A stretch of DNA of 64,000 bases from positions 558,001 to 622,000 of the forward strand of contig NC_090120.1 of assembly GCF_023973825.1 (NCBI RefSeq), read 5' to 3'. Of the stretch, positions 53,601-64,000 are shown piece by piece (within the stretch, counting starts at the first letter, position 1; every line of letters begins with the position of its first letter). The notes under the pieces were generated by a model. It had not been told where the DNA came from and searched no databases. It saw only the letters and a list, made by a program, of their open reading frames with translations. Origin of the DNA: Plasmodium brasilianum. Taxonomy: Eukaryota; Apicomplexa; Aconoidasida; Haemosporida; Plasmodiidae. A program made the translations under genes and the position numbers.

Positions 53601-55518
53601 AAGTTTCTTTTTGAGTAAAGAACAGGAGGAACAAGAACAAGTACAACAAGAGCAAAGAAATGAAAAAACGGAGTTTGTGTTACCCAGAAAGGTAGACGGT
53701 TACAATGGCAAGGACGATGACAATGTCGTTAGTCATGCCGATTGTAGCGATAATAACAAAGTCGAAGATGTCAACAAATGTATTACAAACACTGATTCTA
53801 TTAATGAAGATATAAATGTTGTAATAAGTACATCTAACGCAACCAACGATGCGAACGAAGAAAATGCAAGTGTTAACACAAACAAGAAGAAGAAAAAAAT
53901 ATCTAAATTTGCAAAGAAAATGAAATATATAAAAAAAAAAATTTTCTGCAAGTTCATGAGGAGTTACGGAAGGTCCCACTACCATAAAGGTGAAAAAAGA
54001 CTAGAAATTAAGGAAGATAAAAAATATACATATTACAAAAAAGGGGAAAAAGGAAATGACCAAAAGAGCGCTTTGTTTTGTACCGTTAATGGAGAGGTAC
54101 AAGATGGTCAGACTGTATATCCTCAAGAAAAGGAAGCATCGAATGTCATGAGGAATGATGAGATAGATCCTTTCAATAATAATAAAAATAGAAGAAATAT
54201 AAATGAACAAAGTAAGAAAAATGCAAGTTGCAATAATTTTCTATATTTCACAAAAAAATGGTATAATCATAACAGTGAACAAGTGCTAAAAAAAGATATT
54301 TTCTATTTTATCAAAAAATTGAAGTTTAAAATTACAGAAATGTTAAGACACACATTTAATATTTATGAAAATAATTCTAAAAATAGTATGAGTGATGAGG
54401 AGCAATTTTTATTATGTGAGAAGGAGGGGAAGCACGAGGAGCAGCCTACGCAAAATGACAGAAACTATGTAGAGAATTTTCACACGCACAAATCGCCAGG
54501 AAGCATATTAGCAAGTAGCACATTAGAAAGAAATGGATTAGCAAGTAGTGGAGTAACCAGTAGTAAGTTATCGAACAGCAAGTTAGGAAGAAATTTTACT
54601 AAAACGTGTGATTACTGTGTTCCACAGAATGAATCCCCCAAAAACAATAAAAAGGAAAATATATTTAGACGAGGACAAAAAAAATCTATGTGCAACTATT
54701 TTTTTAGAAGGAGCAAGAAAGGAGAACAGTGGTTTGGAAGAAATCTAATGAAAGAAAAAAATAATTTTCATAAGGAAAAAAAATTTAATATTTTTCAGAG
54801 TACAGGACGAGGAGATATATATCATAATAATTTATATGAAAAAATAAATCTTAAAAAAAAAAATAAAATTTTTTTTAATGTGCAGAAAGATGATTCTCTT
54901 TCGTGTGATGAATTTACATGGGATCCTTTGAACCCTTTGAATTTAATCGGACCACATTCTAGATGTAACGGATTAAGGTGCGATTACATATTTTTCCCTC
55001 CAATAAATTACAGAAAGGATAAAAATAATAAACAAAATAAAGAAGACAATATAAAAGTTCAGAAAAATAGTAATATTAAAATGAGTTACAATGAACACCT
55101 AATAAGGAGTGACAAAAACCTGAAGACGAACGCTTTACCATATGGACAGGATAGTAAGGAAGGAGATGATCATGCACACTCAGGTTTTGTTTGGAAATTG
55201 CACAGCAGAAGTGATAAGGGTAGCAAATGGAACAGTGGCAAAATAAATAGTCGAAATTGCAGTAATAAAGAAAAGCCAGAACAACGTAACATTAAAAAAT
55301 ATGGAGATCTAAAAATTCTGAAGCATTATTATATTAAGAGTGCAAAGATATTATTTAATGAGCCCTCAGTAATGATACATTCTCACAGGTATTACCAAAA
55401 TTTCAATTGTTGCTACTCATTTTGTATGAAAATAAGGAATGTTCATTTTGTAACGATGTCTGATCATTATGCTATTAAAATTGATTTACGACTCAAAAAA
55501 AATCATCAATTGGTATAG
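47657..55518 (+). CDS. Giant EEP-superfamily (neutral sphingomyelinase-like) protein, interrupted by one frameshift
   Basis: Predicted Mg-dependent phosphodiesterase of the endonuclease/exonuclease/phosphatase fold, most like neutral sphingomyelinases. The first frame runs 47657-52252 (1,531 aa). It then shifts at the 12-A run 52181-52192 into a second frame continuing to 55518. Catalytic pieces sit in both: MSFNTGLLEYK, IIALQEVYD (Glu, nt 50310-50340), GLLVFSKYPI, NMHLASGAVD, IIGDLNAAPN (nt 51092-51120), then only after the shift TWDPLNPLN, LRCDYIFFPP (nt 54976-54999) and MSDHYAI (nt 55455-55475). So the two frames are one gene of about 2,640 codons. The N-terminal 420 residues hold several hydrophobic, probably membrane-spanning segments (about 100-160 and 270-305). 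Low-complexity insertions include 12 copies of an IGNNN repeat. No upstream ATG in the second frame fits a separate gene; a GTG at 52243 is not a plausible start. Whether the frameshift is real is unresolved. Confidence 0.75.
49055..49236 (+). repeat. 15-bp coding repeat encoding IGNNN, 12 copies
   Basis: Twelve tandem 15-bp units inside the EEP gene encode IGNNN (one copy IDNNN). In the first part Gly codons alternate GGT and GGC, so the array grew as 30-bp dimers; the last four copies all use GGC and look like a later 15-bp expansion. Long Leu/Pro/Met and Val/Ile frames on the other strand are artefacts of the repeat. Confidence 0.95.
50519..50611 (+). repeat. 24-bp coding repeat encoding KSYSKNDG-like units
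   Basis: About three and a half copies of a 24-bp unit (Ser-Tyr-Ser-Lys-Asn-Asp-Gly-Lys) inside the EEP gene. It lies in a Lys/Asn/Ser-rich insertion between the catalytic Glu segment and the GLLVFSKYPI segment. Confidence 0.85.
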
Positions 55519-56927
55519 AACAATTAGGGAAAGACACACACTGCGGCCTTTTACTTTTTTAGCTCCTTTTACAACACCATTAGTGTATACTCACTATATA
55601 CTTATACAAAGTACTTGCTAATATATGGGTCTCGAACAATTTTATAACCTTCCACAAGTTTTATGTGTGCTATGTTTTTTTCTTTTTCTTTTTTTGCATT
55701 GTGTACCCGGTCTACACTTAATTTAATTTTTTTTTTTTTTCGCTGCATTGTGCTCTCTTTGGTTCACGTGATATAATTTTATCCTTATTTATTTTCCTTT
55801 TTATCAGTGCACGTTTTAAGTATATGATGTACAGTTTCAATTATTCATGCAATTGGTGCGGCTTACCAAAATAGCCCAGTCAAATATTATTAAGTTTGTA
55901 AATTGTTTTTGTTTTTCTTTTTTTTTAAAGCACTGTTTAACATAATTTTTTTTTAACCAAAGAGATTATATTTTGTAAACGCAAAAATATATAAATGCGT
56001 ATTTTCTTATTTTTTTGCTTTCTCACTTTTTGCAATGTTAATTATGTATATGTATTGTATATTCCTGCTTATATATGTGAGTGTATATATATATGTATAC
56101 ATGCGTATGTATCCCCATATATATGTAAAATGGTTCACGGAAAGACAAATATAACTGTGCATATATATTCTTTTACAGTTTTATTGAAGATTTATTTTTA
56201 ATTATTTGAATAATATATTTATAAGAAGTTAAGCAAAAGGCACCTCTAAACGAAAAAGCAAATTTATAGTTCAAAAGAACAAAAATATGTGTATTAAATT
56301 TCTACAAAGGTGTGAACTTTAAAATGGAAAATCAAAAAATTAAATAGAGCATGATATTTAATAATTAATAAGACCGATAAGCGCACAAGAAGGCAAGTAC
56401 AATGATACGCCCATGTATGCTTATGTATAGAGTAAACGCATGGTCTTATGTACTGCCTTATGTAAACGAGAGCCAAAGGACTCTTCGTACAGCTCACATA
56501 AAAAAGTAAAAAAAAAAAAATTAAATTAAAATAAATTCATTAAAATAAACTATATAAAACAAATAAGCACAATAAATAAACAAAATAGAATAAGCATAAT
56601 AAATAAAATGAACAAAATAAAATGAAAATAAAATTTGGTGAAATAAAAGTAATAAATAATGAGGGAGTAATGAAAAATGCATGATAACAAAATAAAAAGA
56701 CATCCCAAAATACTCTCTTTATAGTGCTCACCTAACTCTGCAAGAATATAACTACTTTTTTTCCTTCTAATTAGCAACATTTATTGGATCTACACGATCG
56801 AAGTAGGAATCTGTATACATTATGTGTACCCTCTGACGGTTGTATATGAACATGTATTCATATATATATATAAACACCCGTATATATATATGTGTATATA
56901 TACATACATATTTATACGTGTATATCG
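55519..56927. other. Convergent intergenic region EEP gene / exoribonuclease
   Basis: About 1.4 kb of 3' UTR-type AT-rich DNA. It has poly(T) near 55726-55740, CATA/TATG-rich stretches (56040-56110, 56860-56920) and a run of AATAAA-like repeats at 56520-56620. No gene is supported. A possible extra 3' exon of the exoribonuclease near 56740 is not convincing. Confidence 0.5.
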
Positions 56928-59900
56928 TCATGTCAGGCGCAAGGCCCACATTTGCAGTCCTGGTATAAGAAAAACTGCCTTCTTCTGAAATCTGCTTATT
57001 TTTTCGTATTCGTTTCCTTCATTACATTCTACAGTTTTATCATGCACAAGTTCTATGTTATCGTGGAACTGTGAACTCTTTTGTTTAATTGCCATTTTTA
57101 CCTGTGCACTATCATTTAGGTTACTACGTTCATTATATTGTTGTTCATTTTTTATACGTTTTTCATCTACAACAGGATCCAAACTGTAAGTCTGTTTCTT
57201 CAGTTTGTTGACTTCATCATCCCGTTTGATAAAAACATCATGAATATATAAACTATCGTAAATTTCTTGAAAATTTTTTCCTTCTTCTAATTTTAATACT
57301 TGATATTTAACACATATTTTCATGTTTGTTATTTGTTTAAAAATGTTATAAAGTCGTTTATTCCTTTTCTGCTCTTCCCCAGGATTTCCCTCATCATTAT
57401 ATAAACTATTTTGACTAGACTCATTTGTGGTGCAAAAATCCAAATTTATTTTAAATAATACATCATTTGATATATTATAAATATATGTACATTCTTTAAA
57501 TGATATTAAAACGTACTCAAATTTCAAACTAAGCAAATTATCACTGACTGACTTTTCTGTCTCCACTATTGGCACATAGAAGACAATTGCGTTTTTCAGC
57601 TTTATATTATCATTTATGCTTTTTTTAATTTTCACTCTTGAGCTTTCTTCCATATTATAATCAGCACCATCATTGCTGCTACCACTGCTACTACTTCCAG
57701 TACTACTACATGTATTTCCCCTTTGATCGATAAAATTTTCCTCATTGGTACTCAGAATTTTATTTTCACCATCCACGTTCTTTCTGCTTATACTGTTCAT
57801 ATTTTTTGACGAGTCCGAAATGTATGTAATGTGCGTAATGGGCATAATATTGTCACTTACACCGTCCTCCTTACCATTAACATTAATGTAATTGCTGTTT
57901 AATATATTAAGACAAATATTTTCTTTTATATTTTTCGTTATAACGATTTCTTGAATATAAGCTTCAGTTAGGAAGCTTATCACTCCCCTATTTAAATAAA
58001 AGTATTTCTTTATTGGTATATGCCCCCCTTTTTTTAAGTTCACACTATGCTGAAAACAATGTCTTTCGTCAGTTTTGTCACTTCTGCCACTTTTGTAACT
58101 TTCATCTGTTTCTTCTGTTTTGTCTGCCTCTTCCTCAAGGGGTTTGTCATCCCCCTTTTTCTGAGTCCCTTCTCCTTTGTAGTATTGAACTAGCCGCCTT
58201 GTCTTTCTTTTTGAGTAGGCCGAATCTTGTCTGTCACTGTGGTACCGATGACCCGACTGTTCCCCCATTTCTGCTTGTACATCGCTCACCCCCTCATATT
58301 TATGCTTGTTGTTATTCAAATATATTAGGTATTTGTTTAAAAGAAAATTTTTCAAATGCGTCTGAGCTTCGTCCGTTTTCTTCTTCTGATAATTGCACTG
58401 TTCACATATTCTCTTAAAATCTTCGTAAGTATATGGTAATATTTCCTCTTCAATAACACTATTTAGAATTCTATGAACAACAATATCAATATATCTCCTA
58501 ATAGGTGAAGTAAAATGTATGTACTTACTTAAGAGAAGACCAAAATGACATGAATAATTTTTTTCTCCCTCTACAAAGGGAATATAAATAGCTTCTTTAT
58601 AATATTTCAAAATGTTGTAATGAAGACACAGCAGTTGATTTTCACTTAACACTTTTTCACATACTGATAATATATCATTTATTGTGTTATTATTTATGTT
58701 AATCATTCTGTTGATTTTGTTGTATGTACTATAATCAATAATATGTAAAAAGTTTTTCTTTATTTCTTCCGAGGAGTTTTCATGTATTCTCAATAATCCT
58801 AATCTCTTATTATCAAATATTTTATTAGCAACTAAAAAATTTGTTAAAATCATCATTTCTTCTATTAACATATGACTTTTCTTTTTATACTCAATTTTTT
58901 CTAGATGTACATTTTCCATATTTGTTTCGTTTAACAACTTTTTAAATTTCGGTCTTTTTAAAAATTTTTCAATAACATACATATCATCATTACCTTCGAA
59001 TGATATATACTCTTTTGTCATTTCGTCTATATTTATCGGTTTGAACTCCTCTGAAGAATTATCATTATTCGAGTAGGTGTTGGGCAAAGCAAAGAGCAAA
59101 GTTTCTGTTTGATAAATGTTTTTCCTTCCTGTTTTCTCTTTCAACATTCTTGATAATAAATATAGTCTAAATATATCACTCCCTATCTTAACTGATATAT
59201 TATGCTTATCACAGATATGTTCAAAATTGGGTATAAAGTAACTTAAGTTTAAATCCCCTCGAACTAATATTTTCTCCTCAATGCACTTAGCACTACGGTA
59301 ATTACTACCACTTCTGCTATTACTTTCACTTTCGCAATTACTGCTACATCCAATAGTACTATTAATGCTTAGATATATGTCATTTATATAATCTTCCACC
59401 ACATCGTAATTCAACTTATACTTGCTTTTAATTAAACATTTCTTTATATCTACACCTTTCAACATTTCTCCTACAGATATATCATATGGGTTTGATATAT
59501 TGTCTATGAAGAAAAAGATCGAGAAGGATAACTTCTCCCCTTCAGTGTTTAAGGAGCAAATGTGTTCACTCAAAATTGATGGAAGCATATGGATTACCCT
59601 ACAAGGGACGGAAAAGAGAAAAATATACATATTAAGGTCAATATAACAAAAAGAAACAATCCATATAAATGAAGTTACACCATATAAGTAATGCAGTCAT
59701 GTAAATGCATAAATGTGAAGGAGAGATTGCGCCATGAGCAAGTACAATGCATAGGAGAGCACACAGCACTGGCAAAAAATATATATTTTTTTTATTTTTA
59801 TTTTTTTTTCATATTTATATTTTCATATATTTTTTTTTTATTTTATGATAACTTATTTTCGTATTATCTTTTTTTATCTCAAATGAACACTCACAAATAG

Positions 59901-62439
59901 CTTACATTATGTCCATATATATGGTATTGCAAATTTTTGAGGCCAACTTATCATAGTATGAATTGGGGGAAATAAAAAAGGAAACATCTGAAATATGTAC
60001 TCCTATTTTGTACTGAAATTTCTTTTTCGAATTTTTATCAGTCTTCACAAATTCAATGGATAAAGCATCATCCAGATCTTTTGCATTCAAGGGGTCTATG
60101 GTAAATATGTCCAAATGAGTAATTATGTCCCTGTTTTTTAATAAACATTTGATCATGTATTTTTGTATACTTCTATTAGTTTGCTGAATATACCTCAGAT
60201 ATGCTATTTTTTTTTCAATTTGGTCGACGTAGCTCTTGCTCCCTTTTCCTTGGCTATTATTATGGATATCACTACTAATGCTACCACTACCACTACTCAC
60301 ACCCTCAAAATAATTTGCAAGTGGAACGAAAACATTTTTTCGATGAAAAAACGCGTCAAAAATTTTATCCTGCACAATCATCTTAGATTTCAAATAGGAC
60401 ATGTCAGTTTTTCCATATATATGAAAATGTATTTTATAGAAATATATAAAAAAATATATGATACCAAACAAATTCTTTTCACTACCTAAAATTGTACTAA
60501 TATTTCCTAATGGATTAATTTGATTCTGTTCCCACTGTTTAAATTTAACCAAAACATATAAATTAATTTTTTTTTTTTGCAGATGATACAATATCTTATT
60601 TACCATAAAATTGGATGACTCATATATGAAGCATGGCAACCTAGCATCAACCGATTGTAATTTTGCAAGCAATTTTTCGCTACTTCTTTCTTTTTCTTCA
60701 TTTTTATATATTTGTATATAATCAATCTTTTCAATATTGGGCTTACTGATTACATGTTCCTTATCACACTTATAATTTACGATATCACTATCCACCTTAT
60801 TACTAATTAAAACTTTTGATGCAGTTCCATTTTTCAACTTATTTGATATATCCTTTTTCCCAAATGTATTGTTTATTTTTTCTTTAATATTTAAATAGTT
60901 CAACGTGCAAACAATTTCCATACTTCTCCTTTCCACGATGTTAACAACTCTGCAAAAATTACCCGTCTGTTCTTCTTTTTCTTCGTTTTCTTCGTTTCCT
61001 CTATCTACTCCCCCCTCTTCCTGTATCCCTTCCTCCCCTTTCATTCCATTTGTATCAGTATTCTTTTTACGATTCACTTGAATCTGTTCATTTTCTTTCT
61101 CTTCAGAATCTTGAAACCTTTTTATCTTTCTTCTTTCCGCATAAGCATATACTAGATCATCATTCAAGGCTCTATTCCTACTAATATACCCATATACATA
61201 AAAAAAATTATTTTTAGAACAACCTAACGATTCTTCATTAACAACAAAACATTTATTTGTATCAAATGGTGAAACATATAATACTCCCTTAAACAATTTA
61301 TTTTGTATATCTTTGTCACTACCTTTCTGTAATTCCAAAATTTTATTTATTTTTTCATTTTCCCAATATTCTTCATACTCCACATTTATGTAACTCTTCT
61401 CTATAATTGCATTATCCGTAGTTGGAACTAAAATTTTATTTTTTCTCACTTTCAAAGGAACGGATTTTACTTCAGATGTATTCTTCCCATGACTACTTTG
61501 ATGTTTTTCCTTACTGTTATTATTTAAATCTGTATCACTACTGCTTAACAGTTTATCGTTTTTCAAAATGTCCTCATGCATCCTGTCAACATTGTTCTGT
61601 AGTAGTACCCCTTTTTTATTACATGTACTTTCTATGCGTTCATTCTCTTTATAAATTTTATTCTCAACCTTCTTCCCCTTAATCTGCACTTCATTTAGTT
61701 GAAGCACCTGTTCTAATTTTTGTTTTTCTCCTGCTCTTTCTTCGTTAATCCTTCCCAGAGTCAAACTTTTCACGTAATGTCCATCTCTGTTCAAACATTT
61801 TTCTGACTTGTTTATTCCCCTTGAAGATTTATTTCTGTTTAGTATATGATCATCTACAACTTTTAAATAAACATCCTTCCTTTCTAAATATTTCTTTTTT
61901 TCTTTCAAATATTTTTTATCATTTATATTTTCATTTTTGTTCCTCACATTATTATGGATGTGGTTGTTCAAGGCGTACATTTCATTTCCTTTTAAAAATG
62001 TTGATTTTTTACTAACGCATTGTACGCTTGTATTTTCGCTACTACTAACAACTTTATTATTGCAATTTCCTTTTTTAATATTTTCCCCCACCCGTGCTTC
62101 CTTTTGAATGCATATATTTTTTATAGTAGCATTTTCATTTATCTTCCTTTCAGAACAAATATTTGCAAATACCTCCGCATACTTGTCCAAATTTTTGATA
62201 TCTTTCTGTTTTATTTTATTAAATACTTGTTCATAAAAATTATTATCATCTTTTTTAATGTCATAAGGAAAAATGGCTTGCTGTTTCTTCTTTTTATCTA
62301 CATTACATTTATTTTCCTCGATCTGAGAATATTTCTTATTTTCTCTTTCCTTCTCCAATTTAATTTTTCTTATGATTTTTATATTTTCATATATTTTCGT
62401 GTAATAACAGCATCTTCTAACATTTTTTAATAAAAACAT
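56928..62439 (-). CDS. RNase II/DIS3-family 3'-5' exoribonuclease, 2 exons
   Basis: Processive 3'-5' RNA exonuclease. Exons (minus) are 62439-59906 and 59598-56928. The donor GTAAGC and acceptor TTGTAG join in phase (5,205 nt, 1,734 aa), turning ...NTIYMDI and VIHMLPSIL... into the continuous family segment. Cold-shock-type features: YISRNRALNDDLVYAY (about residue 415-430) and VLVKFKQWEQNQINPLG (about 635). The RNB catalytic motif is TIDPLNAKDLDDALS (nt 60061-60108), keeping the Asp residues that bind the metals. HFTSPIRRYIDIVVHRIL (about residue 1207) completes the RNB core. No PIN domain is visible, so it is closer to DIS3L2/RNase II than to exosome DIS3. The first 16 residues (MFLLKNVRRCCYYTKI) lack acidic residues and could be an organelle-targeting sequence. 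Large Lys/Asn/Ser-rich insertions account for the great length. Confidence 0.92.
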
Positions 62440-63771
62440 ATTCCGCTCTCCGTTTCTTCTTGCCTTTTTTCGTCTTTATTTCGTTTCTTTTAACCTTTTT
62501 TTATTTTTATTTTTTTTTTTTTTTCACACTTGTATTGCCTTTATATAAATCATTTTGTTGTTATATTAGTACAAGAGCAGTTAGACGGTATTATATATAT
62601 TTTTTGATGAATGATACGATGTTAATAAGAAATATATATTAAGCCTAGATTTACCGTACCTATATATTTATACACATATATACACAGGGGTAAACTCCAC
62701 ATAGCGCGGCATAGTCTTAAAAATAGGGGTGGTTTTTCAAAAACTCAAACAACTTAAAAAATTAAAAAGATAAAAATATAATATTATATAATGATAAAAT
62801 GATATAATGATAAAATGTAGAAAATATAAAACGTTAAAAGGATAAGACGATAAAAGGATAAAAAAAAGATTATAAAAATTTTTTCTTTGAATTATTCAAA
62901 AATAAGTTTAAAGCAAGCAAATAAATCTATAAAATTGAATTAATATTTAAAAATCAAACTAAAAAATGTAAGAGGAATATTAAAAAAAAATAAATAGTTC
63001 GAACTTATACATATGTATATGTATATATATATATATTATATATATATATATACATAACACGTATATAATATATGCTTCAAATTAAGCATATTCTCTTTCT
63101 TTCGCTTTTTTCTGTCAAAATTTTCATCAGTATTTTTAAAAATCAACAAACTTTTTCTCATTTGTTTTTTTTTCTTTTAACAATTTATTCACAAATTATA
63201 ATACTTTTTTACAATTCCTTTTTAATTATCGCTTAGCTCTTTTTTTTTTTTTTTTTTTTTTTAATTTTTTTTACTCAATAAAATAAATTATACGTCATAG
63301 CAACAATATAATTTAATCGCGAAACATATTTTTTTCAGATCATTTTTTAATGACTATTTGCGTATACATATTTGGTATATTTTCATATATATATACACAT
63401 GTAAACTTATATAATAAACATATATATACACATATAAATAAGCATAATATAAATATATATTTACACATATATATATACACAATGTATATATAGTAAAAAT
63501 GGGAGTATGTACAAAAATTTTGACAACATATAAACTTAAATACGAAAAAAAAAAAATTTTCCATTTAGGAAGAATAATTTTTTATAAATGTTTCTTTCAA
63601 TGCCTAATTTTTTTAATGTTTTAATTTGATCAATTTGAACGTCTTTTATTTGTTTACCTCAGTATTGTTACTACTATTTTGTGCAGCTACTTTGTACTGG
63701 TACTATTTCGTATTTACTAACATTATAACCATTTCTTATCCTTTACTGTCGTTACCATTTGTTTTAAAACG
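62440..63771. other. Divergent intergenic region exoribonuclease / VPS46
   Basis: About 1.3 kb containing poly(T) tracts (62511-62524, 63240-63262), a (TA)n block at 63024-63052 and an imperfect GATAAAA-rich repeat at 62765-62870. It must hold both promoters. No gene is seen. Confidence 0.55.
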
Positions 63772-64000
63772 ATGGGAAACAAAATATCTACAGAAGATCA
63801 CATCTTTCGTTTGAAATTAAAAACTAAAGAACTAGTAAAAATACATTTACAAATTAACTATTAAATGAACTCTTATATTTTCCCTTTTCTTGTCATTCGT
63901 TTTTTTCATTTTTCTTATAAACGAATTTTTAGGAAAAATTATCAAATAGATCAGAACTAGAAGAAAAGAAACTAATAACGGATGTAAAAAAAGCAATACA
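63772..64000 (+). CDS. VPS46: CHMP1/VPS46 (DID2) ESCRT-III subunit, 5' part only
   Basis: ESCRT-III protein of the CHMP1 class, acting in membrane scission and recruiting VPS4. Exon 1 is 63772-63834 (21 codons) and exon 2 starts at 63933 and runs off the window. GT follows at 63835 and AG precedes at 63931-63932, phase 0. The spliced start reads MGNKISTEDHIFRLKLKTKE, then LEKLSNRSELEEKKLITD and VKKAI. This aligns with CHMP1 (HLFNLKFAAKELSR...KKAIQKGN). MGNKIS is a strong N-myristoylation pattern (Gly2, Ser6), not usual for animal CHMP1. Unspliced, the frame would stop after 30 codons. Only about 44 residues are visible, so the rest of the domain and any MIM motif cannot be judged. Confidence 0.85.

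Noticed and set aside
52243..55518. Independent gene starting at 52243
   Set aside because: The start would be GTG, the frame is open upstream to 52168, and the segment holds only the second half of the EEP fold; it is the continuation of the gene starting at 47657.
56520..56780. Additional 3' exon of the exoribonuclease
   Set aside because: An AG lies near 56740 but no coding-quality sequence follows and the RNB/S1-type region already ends at 56928.

Overview
This window is nuclear DNA of a malaria parasite (genus Plasmodium). It is very AT-rich, with long poly(dA)/poly(dT) and (TA)n tracts between genes. Proteins carry Asn/Lys-rich low-complexity insertions, introns are short and AT-rich, and one gene (RhopH3) belongs to a Plasmodium rhoptry protein. 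Gene content and order match, from memory, the P. falciparum chromosome 9 block of dynein heavy chain - RhopH3 - membrane protein - WD-repeat protein - ATG3 - TFIIS-N protein - beta'-COP - exoribonuclease II. The sequence is neither as extreme as P. falciparum nor as GC-rich as P. vivax, so a P. malariae/P. ovale-like species is my guess; this is not proven.

Layout: (1) 1-11590, minus, an axonemal dynein heavy chain truncated by the left window edge (AAA1-AAA3 visible). (2) 13284-17816, minus, RhopH3, reconstructed as 7 exons, with a roughly 400-bp hexanucleotide microsatellite in intron 2. (3) 21098-21811, plus, a four-pass membrane protein of unknown function. (4) 23789-27839, plus, a two-exon CFAP251/WDR66-like WD-repeat protein whose second exon restores an EF-hand-like C-terminus. 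(5) 28189-31282, minus, ATG3 reconstructed as 12 in-phase exons (307 aa). (6) 34678-39200, plus, a three-exon protein with a TFIIS N-terminal-type domain closest to PNUTS and a candidate PP1-docking motif. (7) 40298-43402, minus, coatomer beta'. (8) 47657-55518, plus, a very large endonuclease/exonuclease/phosphatase (neutral-sphingomyelinase-like) gene interrupted by one frameshift at a 12-A run. (9) 56928-62439, minus, a two-exon RNase II/DIS3-family exoribonuclease. (10) 63772 to the right edge, plus, the first two exons of a CHMP1/VPS46 ESCRT-III subunit with a myristoylation-type N-terminus.

The genes do not form one pathway. Two are axonemal (dynein and CFAP251, expected in male gamete flagella). 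Three act on membranes (ATG3 at the apicoplast/autophagy conjugation system, beta'-COP at the Golgi, VPS46 in ESCRT-III). One is for invasion and nutrient uptake (RhopH3). Three act on nucleic acids, transcription or phospholipids. No tRNA, rRNA, transposon or CRISPR array was seen. Intergenic stretches of 1-4 kb hold simple repeats and several tandem minisatellites. All exon boundaries are read by eye from GT/AG sites, reading phase and family motifs.
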